DNA of 64,000 bases from Eumeta japonica (taxonomy: Eukaryota; Arthropoda; Insecta; Lepidoptera; Psychidae): the NCBI GenBank assembly GCA_005406025.1, contig BGZK01001306.1, positions 1-64,000 on the forward strand, read 5' to 3'. Positions 34,986 through 46,589 of the stretch are shown piece by piece; the first letter of the stretch is position 1; every line of letters starts with the position of its first letter. The position numbers were made by a program, and so were the translations under genes. The notes below the pieces were generated by a model that did not search any database, was not told the DNA's origin, and was given only the letters and a program-made list of their open reading frames with translations.

Positions 34986-37334
34986 CGATAACAAATAGGT
35001 AGAATATACATAATTGATTGTTAAATCGATATCGATGAATGAAATTTACGATTATTACACCGAAACAGGTTGATACCGCTAATGACGAGAAAGCGCTATT
35101 AGGACATTTTAAAAACAGAACTCAAATGTATTAAATAAACAAGCACACGCACCACGTCGCCGCCCGCCGCCCGCCGCCCGCCACAACTTCGCTACGCGCG
35201 CGCCTCCGCCTGCAAGTATTCGAGTAGGTGCTTATTTACGAGTATATCATCTGGTTTACGTGTTTTTAATTCACGTTTCCGCAGTCGAGTTTCTTAAAAT
35301 TTCTAATTATTTTCTTTTACTTATTGCGTTTGTTTATGCGTCTTTATGTGCGTGGGAGTGCGTATGTTTTTAAAATCAACGGAAAATATTGGATTCTTAA
35401 TTTTTTTCTTCATTTCCTAATATTTAATGCGACGAATGACACGTGAATCATTCACAACAACAGTATTGGCCGCGAGGGGGGCGAGGGGGCGGGCAGAGGA
35501 AACGAAACGAAGACTGATTTCATTTCACGCATTAGCGGGGAAATACGGAGAAAACACAAAAAGTTAGATTGAAGCGCCAGTAGCTTCGGAAATTGGCTGA
35601 GGGCGGCGACTCCGCGCTCTGACGCGCCCTACGTTAAGTCCAAAAGAATCGCTACGAGAAAATCCTTTGGTACTTATTTGTGAATGAGCGATAGATAGAC
35701 ATTATGCAACTCATGGTATTTCTAGGGTTCCGTATTTAGACGTCGAGAGAAACCGTTGTGGTAAACTTCGGTATTTGTTTGTCTGACACGAACGTTTCAT
35801 TTAGTAACTGCTCCCGTTAATGACTTGAAAGTAGATACGCCCACTAATCGTTGTAGTTATATGCCACGTGCATTCCCAACAACCTTCCGCGCTCGCCGCG
35901 TGGCCGTCGCTGTGAGCCGGCCGGCCGCACGCCGCGCCCGCCACAGCCCGCTCGCGCCCGTCCGCTCCCACCAGTGTCGGACCGGCCATATAGTCGAGGT
36001 GGCGTTTGCCAGCCGGGCTCCAGCCTGCGCGGGCCCTACCGCACATGCCCTCAGGCTTACGATCTACATGTAAAATAGTTTATTCATACCTAGAGAGAAA
36101 AATTAAACAGACAAATTCGAACGGTTAATAGCGGTTGGCCACGAGGCCATCCCTGAAACTTACTGTTATTTAGCTCAGAAATATGACTCTCTTGTACATT
36201 ATTCAGCTCAAAAACTGTGGTGCGCTTTTTTTGTTTGTGAACAACAATATTTGCCTATCAATCAAATTTTGGAATCCGATAACATTTTTTAGTACAAAAA
36301 TGATGTCTTTTCGGGAGTGTTGCTTACTCTATCAAAAAATTTGAATGTAATATTAAAAAGATGCTTTTTAAAAATTTTGTAAAGGCTATATATAGCTTTG
36401 AAACGAAATAATCAATTTTAAGATAGTTTTTTCGATGTATGAAATGATGGATATATGAAAATCGACATGTCAAAAAATTGGAAAGTTAGCTCGAAAAAAC
36501 ACCTTACTGGAAATTTTTGGACAGCGGCAACTTTTGAACTAATCAACCGATTTAGATCTGCTTTGTGACATTCAACTTACGTTATTAACCATTAAAATTG
36601 TGTATCTCATCTATCCTTATTGAAGGCTTCTGGGAGGCCCTTAAATTCATAATACCATCCGGGCCCTTCAAGCGCAGTCCGACCCTGGCTCCCGATTCCG
36701 ATCTCGGTAACACACGGTTTTAATTTGATCATCCGTTTGATTGTAATCGAATGACAAACATGCAGACAAAGTTTCACATTTATATAAGTATTGCCCGTGA
36801 TTCCGCTCCCATAAAGCGAGTTAGTGACTTAAACGTTTCTTCTCACAGGAACCTCGACTAATTCTTATTTCAGAATATATTATCCCGCAGCAAGAACTTA
36901 CTTAGATTTTCAAATATGTTTTTCTAGTTTATTTGTCTAAAAAGTCAATATCCATTTCGATTGAATAATGTAATAAGAAAAGAAATCAAATAGTCTGTGG
37001 TTGTGAAATAGTAAACATCACCTTACAATTTGTTCGCCGAAATTATTGAAAATTACTAGATTATTTACGTTATTCCAAGACCTGTTGCAGCAAACAAAAA
37101 CATCAAGAGGCACTAAACATTTAGGTAAATAGAAACAACGAGAATTATTAAGAAAATCATTAAGAAAATAAACGCAAATATCATCATTTGTGTTCCAACA
37201 TTTCGAGGTTATTTTAACAAAGTACGTCATAGACAGTAACAGCGAGCGACATCTCACGGCACATATATCACACGTCAGTGTTGCCACTTTATAACCAAAC
37301 GAATATGGAGGGACAATTTACATTAGTTTTGATC
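34986..37334. other. spacer with GC-rich patches, no gene recognised
   Basis: A CGCCGCC/CCGCCGCC simple repeat lies at 35155-35182 and a G-rich GAGGGGGGCGAGGGGGCGGGC tract at 35473-35495. A GC-rich, CpG-containing patch spans 35860-36050, with open frames on both strands but no recognisable protein. Such a patch could be a promoter or first exon; no start site or splice pair could be supported. 36100-37330 is AT-rich without recognised content. Confidence 0.4.
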
Positions 37335-39140
37335 AGATAAAAATAGAGATGGACAAACAGAAATATTCCAAAAAATAGACAAAAAGTTGCAACCGTTAAT
37401 TAAAGAAAACGAAATTTTAAAAAGCAAAATAGAAGTATTGGAGAAAAAGATCGAGTATTTTGAGAAAGAAAAGAAGAAAAATAACATTTTATTCTTTGGT
37501 TTGGATGAGGAAGAGAATTCTTGTGGAGTTGTTCGAGAAAGTACAGAATGTTTTTAGACAATATCTTAAAATTACTGTCGAAGCAAACGATGTATTAATC
37601 AATCTACCGTATAGGTATCACTGAAGAAAACAAAATAAGACCTGTTCTTATTAGTTTTGCAAACAACTGGAAACATGATATTAAAAAAATTGAAGAAGAA
37701 CTTAAGAGACGTCTTCTACGTTACTGAAGATTTCCCTAAAGAAGTTTTGGAAAAAAGTTAGGAATTAAAGTCGAAACTAATAGAAGAACAGGCGAAAGGA
37801 AATATTGCTTATATCAAAGACGATCAATTGGTAATGAAAGAAGGAATTCAAATCAGTGGCGTAGTTAGCCTGTGTGTCACCCGGGGCGGATTTGAAGTGA
37901 TACCCAAAAAATGAAAACTGTTAAGTTGAAGGAAAACTCAATGTTAAACAATATTCTATATTTCGTTGTGTAATTTTTGTGATTCAAAAATTGTTCTGGG
38001 ATGAATTCGGGTGTCACCCCTGAATGGGTGGCACCCGGTGCGAGCTACCCTTTCCTAGATACGCCACTGATTCAAATCAATGAAAAAAGAAAGAGAGACC
38101 AATCTACTTCATCGTCAACACAAAACCAGGTCAAGAAACCTGTGACCAACAATGCATTAATGAAAGAAAATAGAAGAAATGCATTCGACTTTTTGAGACC
38201 TAGAGCAAACTCAATTCCCAATATCTGAATATTAGCAACCACAGACAAAACATCCTCAATCCGGTTGGGCCCCGTGAGGTTGAAAGACCCCCTCCATAGA
38301 AATACATCCTCACGGCAAAAAAGAAACTACAATAAGGTTTATATCGCAACACTAAATGTAAGAACACTAATGTCAGACTACAGATTAGAAGAACTGGAAG
38401 AAGCTATAACACCTATAAAATGGGACGTCTTTGGTCTTTGTGAAGTAAGAAGATCAGGACAAGAGAACATTGCGAATATATTTTTTATTTCTATGGTAAA
38501 ACACAAGGCAGGTATGGAATTGGGATTTTTGGTGAAGAAGTACTTGAAAAACAAAATAGTAAGTTTCCAAGGAATATCAGATAGAATTGCTGTGCTCAAT
38601 ATACAACTAATTGATACCAAACAACCATGATCGATTATCTAAGTTCATGCACCAATAGAACAAAACACAAAATTAGCTAAAGAAAAATTCTACAACTATC
38701 TTACATAATTAATGCAGAATAATAACAAGTACGTAATCGTTATCGGAGATTTCAATGCCAAAGTTGGAAGAAAACCAAATAAAGACAAATTTGTCTTAGG
38801 AGATTAAAGTACCGGTGATACAGACGACAATGGGCAGAAGCTCATAGATTTTTCATTTGTTCATAATTTCAAAATCATGAATAGCTTTTTCCAAAACTTA
38901 AGTCCAGAAAATAGACATGGCTAGCCTCAAACGGCAGAGATAAAAATGAAATTGATTTTATACTTACTAAAGAAAAAGACATATTTACGGATATTGATGT
39001 ATTAACTAAGTAAAACTTCAATACAGATCACTGAATGGTACGAGGAGTTATACGCAACACAAATAGCAATTCAAGGAAACACATTATACACTCTACCATT
39101 AATAAAACAACAACAACATCAATACCAAAAAAATATAACT
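37335..39140 (+). pseudogene. RTE-clade non-LTR retrotransposon, 5' half only
   Basis: A lysine-rich coiled-coil segment (KIEVLEKKIEYFEKEKKKN, then NILFFGLDEEEN near 37490) is followed by VTEDFPKEVLEK and LIEEQAKGNIAYIKDDQLVM. It is then interrupted by a 216-bp hAT MITE. After it comes the endonuclease: VYIATLNVRTLMSDYRLEEL, WDVFGLCEVRRSG, VIVIGDFNAKVGRKPN near 38740 and DNGQKLIDF. The sequence loses similarity near 39140, before the reverse transcriptase. Several frameshifts and stops are present (for example at 38628, 38707 and 38807). Retention of the 5' half with loss of the 3' half is the opposite of ordinary 5' truncation and implies a later deletion. Confidence 0.85.
37854..38069. mobile_element. 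216-bp hAT-type MITE nested in the RTE copy
   Basis: The ends are CAGTGGCGTAGTTAGCC and, inverted, CAGTGGCGTATCTAGG. Immediate flanks are ATTCAAAT on both sides (37846-37853 and 38070-38077), a perfect 8-bp target duplication. The interior shows CACCCGGGG/CACCCGGTG near the ends and has no transposase. The intact duplication dates this insertion after the RTE insertion. Confidence 0.9.
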
Positions 39141-41083
39141 TATAACTTTTTTTATTTATCGTTCTAAGACAAAAAATTACTAGACCAAAGTTGTAGAGAA
39201 TTTAATTTGCAACAAAAAATGTTAAGAAATTTTTTTTATCAGATAAATAGTTTAAGAGATATATCGTAAAAACCATTTCAACCCCTATTTTCAAGATGGC
39301 CGCCGTGGGACAAGGGTGGCGACCCCACAAACTTGGTTTTAGCTTTACACTGACCCTTCCTACACATCAAAAAAATAAAATTGCGTCCTCTAAAAACGCA
39401 AGGTAAGGCCTAAAAATGTAACATTTTAATGGACTATACAGACAACTACTCGTTACAGTTTTATCATAAATATGAATGTAAATAATTTTATATTAAATAC
39501 AGATAAAGGACAGGTTGAGCCCTAGAAACTAATTATTTTATGTTTTACTTATATGTAGATTGAAATGTAAATTTTACTTTTTTAGAGCGTAAAACAAATA
39601 TGAGAGAGCCTGCATGTCGAAGTTTATCAGATTCATCAACGTCCCGTCTTAAACCTCGATAGGTATTTATATTTACCACGAAAAGTAGTAGACATTGAAG
39701 ATACGAGTGTTGGCACTTGTTCCTTCAATAACTTAATCAATCTAATTCTTCTTATTATAATTCTTTAGCAACCGTAACTGTGAATTAGAGGCCTTTAAAG
39801 CGGTTAGTGAAGCAAAAATACAAAGATTGTTCTATATGGAAATCTATTGCCTCTGCCTTTCCTCCTGAGAAATCGACGTGCGCTTATATTACTATTATTA
39901 TTGTTAAGTCCTGTGAGAGAATAGTGTTCTTATACGAATTGCTACGATAGCGCTTTATTCACCTTGTAGACACTTATGAGAATTTGTTGACGTATTTAAA
40001 GATATTCTTCGATTGGGGTTGATACAGCGATAAAAAGGCGCAGTTTGATAAGCGCCATAAGTTTCCAGGGGAGGAAAAAAGTTCCGAGTATGTAAAATCT
40101 ATATCGATCAATGTTAGGCAAAGCAATGGTTAACCTTATCTTATAATCGATCTGAAATGGACTCGGACTGTCTGCTGGCAGATCTAATGACGATTTAGAT
40201 AGGATCGGGGTGAACGATCTTTTGTGTTATCGAGAGCTCTGGCTAAGAGCTACTTTGCAATTAGGTGATTCACAGATCTTATTGCAAATATTATATTTGT
40301 TGATGTAATACGTATGTCGACTAGACACAACAGCTAAATATAAAATGAAAAATAAGTCGGTTAAAAAACAACGAACTTCAAACCACCAAAATTTCTTTGG
40401 CATCTTTGTCTTATAAAGTGGTATTTTTAGTGCAGTGCATATGGCCGTATCTTGACCGAATTTTTTTATTACTTTGACTTAGAACTTGAATTTCAGCTTC
40501 ATAGAACTGCAGACCTAAGTATTTGATGTAAATTTCAACGTGTTATCTCTAAACGTTTTTGAGAAAAATGGTCTTGACGAACAGATGGGCAGACGAAAAT
40601 GAAGTGATTCTTTAAGGGTGCCTTTTTCTTTTGAGGCACAAAGCTCTAAAAATGATATTATACTATTTCCATATATTCAAATGACAAATGTCCATGGACA
40701 TAACCGCTTCAACTTCTTACCCGGTCGTTTCATTATATACCTAATTATTCTGAATATGATAAAATAAGAAAAGAATCTCCTCAAGTCCCTTGCTCCGTTC
40801 TTCTTGAAGAAAAACTGCCTTTCTTAGGAATTCTAGCGATGAATATGTAAAATATTGTAAAGTATTTTAAGTTATACTCTATAAGCTGAAGATATTTTGA
40901 ATTTTTATTTAGTTTAGAGTCTAGTTTATCGCGCATTAATTCCATATTCTTGACGGCGAAGTCGGGGAAGGAAATGAATATATAACTTACAAAAAAAAAA
41001 AACGCATTAGAGGATGGTCTACAGTTATAGTTTAGTATTAAAAAAAAAATCACAATTTTATTTTGTTTTCATTTTTATATTTA
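39141..41083. other. spacer, possible repeats, no gene recognised
   Basis: 39150-39420 contains CCCCTATTTTCAAGATGGCC and AAGGGTGGCGACCCCAC, words I recall from dispersed insect repeats but could not assign. A remnant of the CR1-like 3' tail (CTCAAGTCCCTTGCTCCG) lies at 40778-40797. The remainder is AT-rich. Confidence 0.45.
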
Positions 41084-41445
41084 TGTAAAGAAAACCTCTT
41101 TAGTGTTTCTTTATTATAAAACCTCTTTAGTGTTTCTTTATTATTGCGCTGCATAGAATTATGTCTCTGCCGCTGTCACTGTCAAAGAATTTTAGTGAAT
41201 TTTTAGTTTATTATAAAAATTGTTGATTTATATAAAATTAGATTGATGGACCTGAAATAAGGGCTTTTAATGTTGATTCTCTTATTTTCAGGTAAGTGAA
41301 TGTTCGTTTTTACGCATAAATAATGTAATTGTTAAAGTTAGCATTTAAAGAATAATAACTCTTGTTTTCAGAGAAACACACGTCTTTATTTCTTTTCTCA
41401 AACTAATAGATGAAATATCATTATAAATCAACATTATGTGTAATT
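41084..41445 (+). repeat. 5' LTR
   Basis: It starts TGTAAAGAAAACCTC and ends near ATTATGTGTAATT. A 27-base unit starting AAAACCTCTTTAGTG is present twice in tandem and only once in the 3' LTR. It contains AATAAT/TATAAA-like words, but no promoter can be fixed. Confidence 0.85.
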
Positions 41446-41461
41446 ATTTTAAGTACAAAAA

Positions 41462-42453
41462 ATGGAAAATTTGAGGTTTGACTTCGCTGTTAAACAAACA
41501 GGGGATGGAAAATCAAATATTATATGCATAACCTCAATTGCTACACCTGAAGGAAAAGTTTTTGAAATACTACCAGAATCTCAACCTATAAACCTACACC
41601 GGACGTTTTGTGATACTCCCAACTATGGCAAGGTAAAAAAATCATTAAATAAAAGACTTCAAACAAGGAAAATATAGATAACATTGACAATAGATATATC
41701 AGAAATATATTTGGATAAGGAACAGAACTTGCAATTTAATGATTTTTACTTAGAAGAAATTTCAGAAAATGCGAATAAAGCCGAATCTATACCTAGTAGC
41801 TCGAATAAAACACTGGAAGGATTGTTACAAAAATTGCTCGAAAACAAACAAACCAAATCTGAAATTCAAAATTTAGGAAATATTGCTAAGGGTTTTATGA
41901 TTGGAAAATTTACTGCTAGAAATTCGAATACATTCCAGTGGACCAAAGATTTTAATAAAGAATGTGAACGTTTCCAAATAACAGAGGACAGGAAAAAAAT
42001 TGAAATTCTAAGGAATTTTATGGAATACTCGAGTTTAGATTGATATAGCTGCATGTTAATGAAGTTAACAGTAGAATCGGAATGGGACAAATGGGAAAAA
42101 AACTTTTGTGACACATTTCTAAACAAAGGATGGTCACCAATCAGATACGCGCTGTCATTTAAATACCAAGCAGGGTTATTACTTGAATATGCGTTAAAGA
42201 AGGAAAAACTGTTACTGGAAGTGAGAAAATCCAGTGATACTGGAACGCTTATAGACCTTATAGCATTTGGCTTACCGAACTATGTGGCAGACAAGATTGA
42301 CAGGGAGAAATTACGAAATACAGAGGATCTCTATAATGATATTGAAAAATTGGAACAACTGGTTGGAAAAAATAGATTTGAAAAAAAAATGCCATTGTAT
42401 ATTCAGACAATAAATCAAAAAAAAATGAAGACAAAATACCATGCTCAATTTGT
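41462..42453 (+). pseudogene. Gypsy gag region
   Basis: Three stretches of the structural polyprotein can be read: 41462-41677 (MENLRFDFAVKQTGDGKSN, then the EGKVFEIL stretch), 41684-42043 (including NIAKGFMIGKFTARNSNTFQ and ECERFQITEDRKKIEIL) and 42053 onward (ESEWDKWEKNF, GWSPIRYALSFKYQAG, LIAFGLPNYVADKID). Stops at 41675 and 42041 separate them. The layout resembles the capsid of Ty3/Gypsy elements. At the 3' end a zinc-knuckle-like motif (C-S-I-C, with a later H and C) runs on into the protease frame at about 42440-42500. The product would assemble virus-like particles and bind element RNA. Confidence 0.75.
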
Positions 42454-42969
42454 GTGAAAGAGAAAAAAGGAAAACATTACCATTCTGAGGAAAATTGCTG
42501 GTTTAAAGGTAAGAACCAAATAGGAGTCTTGAAAACTGTTAACAACTCGGAATTGGAAATCGAACTGAACGAAAAAAACCCAAAAAAACTAGATGTGCCA
42601 CCATTAATACATGTAAATTTACTATTAAACGATACTCTGAAAGTTTCTGGAATTTATGATTCGGGATCGAATGTATCGTTAGTTAATGCGAAATTATTAA
42701 AAATACAGCCAAAAGCCAACACAAGAAATCTACAAATAGTAAATTTGAAGACTATTAATGGTGACAAGAAAACAAAAGGCTTGGTAAAACTAAAAATAAA
42801 GATATATAATATTGAAAGAGTTATAGATATTTTTGTAATCGATAATGAACATTTTAAATATGATTTTCTGATTGCTTTGGATTGTATTAAAAAATTCAAA
42901 TTAACGCGAAATGAAGAATTAAAAATTGTACAAAAATTGAACCCAGAAGAAAAAAAAAATCCTTACTGA
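42454..42969 (+). pseudogene. Gypsy zinc knuckle and aspartic protease region
   Basis: The frame opens just after the C-x2-C of the knuckle and includes its H-x4-C part (HSEENCW). About 50 residues later comes the protease core: VSGIYDSGSNVSLVNAKLL, in which D-S-G is the active-site triad (D-T/S-G in the family). The flap and the C-terminal hydrophobic segment (YDFLIALDCIKKF) follow. It ends in a stop at 42967-42969, before the reverse transcriptase. The protease would cleave the polyprotein. Confidence 0.8.
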
Positions 42970-43149
42970 AGAAAATTCAACAAATATCAAAATTCCTGAT
43001 GTACTAGGTGAGAAAAATAAAGAAGATTTTCATTTACGATCTGAGATATTAAAGCAAGATAACACACACATGAATAAACACGAAATAAATTTCAATGAAA
43101 ATATTGACACAGCAGGGTTTGAAATGTTTGTGAATCATTTTGATTTATA

Positions 43150-44464
43150 CTAACGATCAGAAATAGATAATTTAATAGAAAAATACAAACAAGTTTTCGC
43201 TAAGGACAAATATGATATTGGTACTGTGCGAGATTATGAAGCTGATATTGAATTGATGATAGATAAATACTGCTGCAAACGTCCTTACAGATGCTCGCCT
43301 GAAGATAGAAGAGAAATGGAACTTCAAGTATCAAATTTATTAAAGAATAACTTAATTGAGGAGTCTTATAGTCCTTTTGCTGCTCAGTGACTATGGCGTA
43401 TAAAAAGAAGAAGGAAGGAGATCAAGACTATGTATAGACTTCGGAGAATTGAACAAAATTGTTGTCCCTCAGTCACAACCTTTTCCGCTGATTGAGATTT
43501 AATGATTAAAACTATAAATTGTCAATACTTTTCTACTTTTGACATAAATTCTGCATTTTGGTCTATGCCTATGAAAACACAAGATAGATACAAAACAGCT
43601 TTTGTCACACAAGATGGCCAATTCCAATGGACATGCCTTCCCTTTGAACTAAAGACTGCACCAGCTACCTTCCAGAGAATATTGGGAAATATTATAAGAA
43701 AGCACGAACTCTCTAGTTTTGCTGTAAACTTCATAGATGACATTTTGATTTTTTCTAAAACTTTTGAAGAACATATGCTACATATATCAAAATTATTCGA
43801 GGCAATACTAAAAGAAGGACTAAAATTCAAATTTTCAAAATGTACTTTTGCGAAGACGTATGCAAAATACTTAGGTTATATAATAGAAAACAATTCAATA
43901 ACACCTCTGAAAGATTATTTATCTGCCGTCAAAGACTTTCCAGTTCCTGAAACGAGAAAGAATGTACGCCAGTTTCTGGGAAAAGTAAATTTTCATCATA
44001 AATTTATGCCACAAAGTGCCATTATCTTGGACACATTACACAATTTATTGCGAAAAGATGTAAAATTAATTTGGACGGTAGAATGTCAAGAAGCATTTGA
44101 TAAAGTCAAAACATTACTATGTTCTAAGCCGGTCCTCAATATCTTTGACCCGGAAATACCAATAACGATTTACACGGACGCTAGTATCAGAGGCGTGGGA
44201 GCAGTATTGAAACAAGATAAACATGGAAATAATAAACCAGTAGCTTATTTTTCAAATAAATTGACTCAAACTCAAAAACAGAAGAAAGCAATATACCTAG
44301 AATGTCTACCGATAAAAGAAGCTGTAAAATATTGGCAACACTGGCTTATGGGAAAGAAATTTATAGTATACACAGATCACAAACCATTAGAAAACATGAA
44401 TATCAGAGCAAGGACTGATGAGGAATTAGGATGTACTATTTATCCTAAAACGATTTTAAAATAA
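43150..44464 (+). pseudogene. Gypsy reverse transcriptase and RNase H region
   Basis: The N-terminal fingers (43150-43500) carry stops, including one just before 43502. From 43502 a 320-codon frame is open: STFDINSAFWSMPMKTQDRY, a PFELKTAPATFQRI stretch (the Leu-Pro-Phe-Gly-Leu box altered at Gly to Glu), and the catalytic FIDDILIFS with both aspartates present. Then come GYIIENNSITP and VRQFLGKVNFHHKFMP, and the RNase H domain with YTDASIRGVGAVL, VAYFSNKL and YTDHKPLENM. The frame is lost near 44464. The long open stretch and intact catalytic pair suggest recent decay. Confidence 0.9.
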
Positions 44465-44550
44465 TATATAACCCAGGAAAAACGAACCTGGAAGCAGACT
44501 GCTTAAGCAGACATCTAGTTCTAGAACCTGATGATAATACTGACGATTGT

Positions 44551-45583
44551 TTGAAAGTGATAAATTTAATAAGCTTAAAAGATATAAAAAATGATCAACA
44601 TAAGAATCAAAGCCGACAGGAAAACTTTATAGAGGAAAATGGTATTTATTATAAGAAAAATAAAAAATATGGAAAAAAAAATTGTACTATCGGAAGAATT
44701 CAGCAAGATTCTAATAAAAAATGTACATGTTACTTATTGTCACATTGGGAGGACTCAGAATGATAAATAAAATAACACCATTTTACACAGCAAAGAACCT
44801 CATTGCAAATATTAAACAAATTTGTAGTGATTGTGAAACTTGCATAAAAAACAAATCAAGAAGGAAACCAAAATACGGCTTAAGGTCACATTTAGGTCCT
44901 GCAACACGACCGTTTGAAATTATATCCATTGATACCGTCGGAGGATTTGAGGGATCACGGTCGACAAAGAAATACTTACATCTTCTAGTCGATCATTTCA
45001 CAAGATATGCTCATATTTCCACTTCAAAAAATCAAACCTCCGGTGATTCTATTAAATTAATGAAACATGTGACACAAAATTACAATATAGATATGTTATT
45101 AACAGACCAATGTCTAGGCATAAATTCAAGAGAATTTAAGGAATTTCTAAATAAAGAAAATATAAAGATGATTTTCACTGCTGTGGACACACCATTTTCA
45201 AATGGTCTTAATGAGAGGCTTAATCAAACTCTAGTAAATAAGATAATATGTCAAATTAATGAAGCGCTAAGAAAACAGCATGGAGTACTATTGCACATAA
45301 ATGTGTAGAAAAATACAACGAAACAAAACACATTGTTACAAAGTTTGCATCAAAATACCTTCTAGAGGGAGAAAATGTAAATATTTTGCCAAGCGAGTTA
45401 AAACCAAGTTGTACAGAAGAAGATCTAAAAAGAAATAGGACATTAGCTCTGGAAAACACAATAAAGTCGCACAATTATAATAAGAAAACATTTGACATGC
45501 TTAGAGAAGAATGTAAACTGGAAGCGGGAGATAGAGTCTACATAGAAAACGGAAATCGTTTAAATAGGAAGAAAATGGATTAA
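44551..45583 (+). pseudogene. Gypsy integrase region
   Basis: A broken zinc-binding part (His pair degraded, CETCIKNKSRRKPK with the C-x2-C) precedes the catalytic core. The core reads FEIISIDTVGGFEG (first Asp), LLTDQCLGINSREF (second Asp) and then PFSNGLNERLNQTLVNKI with the third acidic residue (Glu). The D,D(35)E-type triad is therefore present in one frame, 44721-45308. A C-terminal segment at 45386-45583 (LEAGDRVYIENGNRLNRKK) matches the domain that contacts DNA. Frame breaks at about 44763, 45306 and 45581 disable it. The integrase would insert element DNA into chromosomes. Confidence 0.9.
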
Positions 45584-45763
45584 TTAAGGATTGGACCATA
45601 CAAAATTTTGAAGAAAATTTCAAACTCAGTCTATGAAATTGATGTTGTACAAAAAGTGGAATCAAATTTCTATCATGTAACAAAACTATATCTAATTTGT
45701 GATGGATGAACAATTAGTCAATTATGTACACATTGTAATTGTTATAAATAGGGTGAAGGGTGA

Positions 45764-46098
45764 TGTAAAGGAAACCTCTTTAGTGTTTCTTGATTATTGC
45801 GCTGCATAGAATTATGTCTCTGCCGCTGTCACTGTCAAAGAATTTTAGTGAATTTTTAGTTTATTATAAAAATTGTTGATTTATATAAAATTAGATTGAT
45901 GGACCTGAAATAAGGGCTTTTAATGTTGATTCTCTTATTTTCAGGTAAGTGAATGTTTGTTTTTACGCATAAATAATGTAATTGTTTAAGTTAGCATTTA
46001 AAGAATAAAAACTCTTGTTTTCAGAGAAACACACGTCTTTATTTCTTTTCTCAAACTAATGGATGAAATATCATTATAAATCAACATTATCTGTAATT
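45764..46098 (+). repeat. 3' LTR
   Basis: It starts TGTAAAGGAAACCTC and ends near ATTATCTGTAATT. It is nearly identical to 41084-41445 but has a single copy of the 27-base unit. It is preceded by GGGTGAAGGGTGA, a purine-rich stretch suitable as a polypurine tract. Confidence 0.85.
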
Positions 46099-46589
46099 CT
46101 GTTCATACGTTCATTCGTAGCTACTAAACTTTGAAAACGATTCCGATAAGCTGTACGTGGTTAGGTTTATCTTGGCGGCGCGAGTATAATTGATCATATT
46201 AAAATTATAAAAAAATGAATATGGCGATGTGTGGGACAAAATTAGATACCACCATTAAATCTTGAAAAAAACTTTTATTCCTTAATATATCGAGTGGGTT
46301 CTCAGAATGAAGAATTTTAAAATAAGTTTACAAAAATGTTGTTTGTATACAACTTGTGTGTTTAGAAATAATTTTGAATTACAAATGAATGAACTGAAAC
46401 TATTACACCTCATAACAAATTTGACCATTCACATTATTTATTTTATTTATTAACTCACACTAATTAATTTTTTAACATCTTTTTTGACCGCTCACGCTGT
46501 TTTTTTACCCGACTGTGATAGCACAGGCAGGGTTATGTTTATCACGCGTTTCTAGGATTGTATTTTTAAATTATACGTAGAGCACACTG
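46099..46589. other. AT-rich spacer, no gene recognised
   Basis: Nothing identifiable between the 3' LTR and the mariner copy. Confidence 0.5.

Larger units (their letters stand above)
41084..46098 (+). mobile_element. Ty3/Gypsy LTR retrotransposon, complete but inactivated
   Basis: A 5-kb element has two LTRs and, between them, gag, protease, reverse transcriptase, RNase H and integrase in the Ty3/Gypsy order, all on the plus strand. No envelope gene fits between integrase and the 3' LTR. The LTRs are nearly identical except for a 27-base tandem duplication in the 5' copy and a few substitutions, suggesting a fairly recent insertion. The coding region nevertheless has many stops and frameshifts. 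A convincing target-site duplication was not found, and the exact LTR borders are uncertain by a few bases. Confidence 0.9.

Noticed and set aside
35801..36073. overlapping Arg/Ala-rich frames on both strands
   Set aside because: Typical of GC-rich DNA, where stops are rare; nothing recognisable in either.
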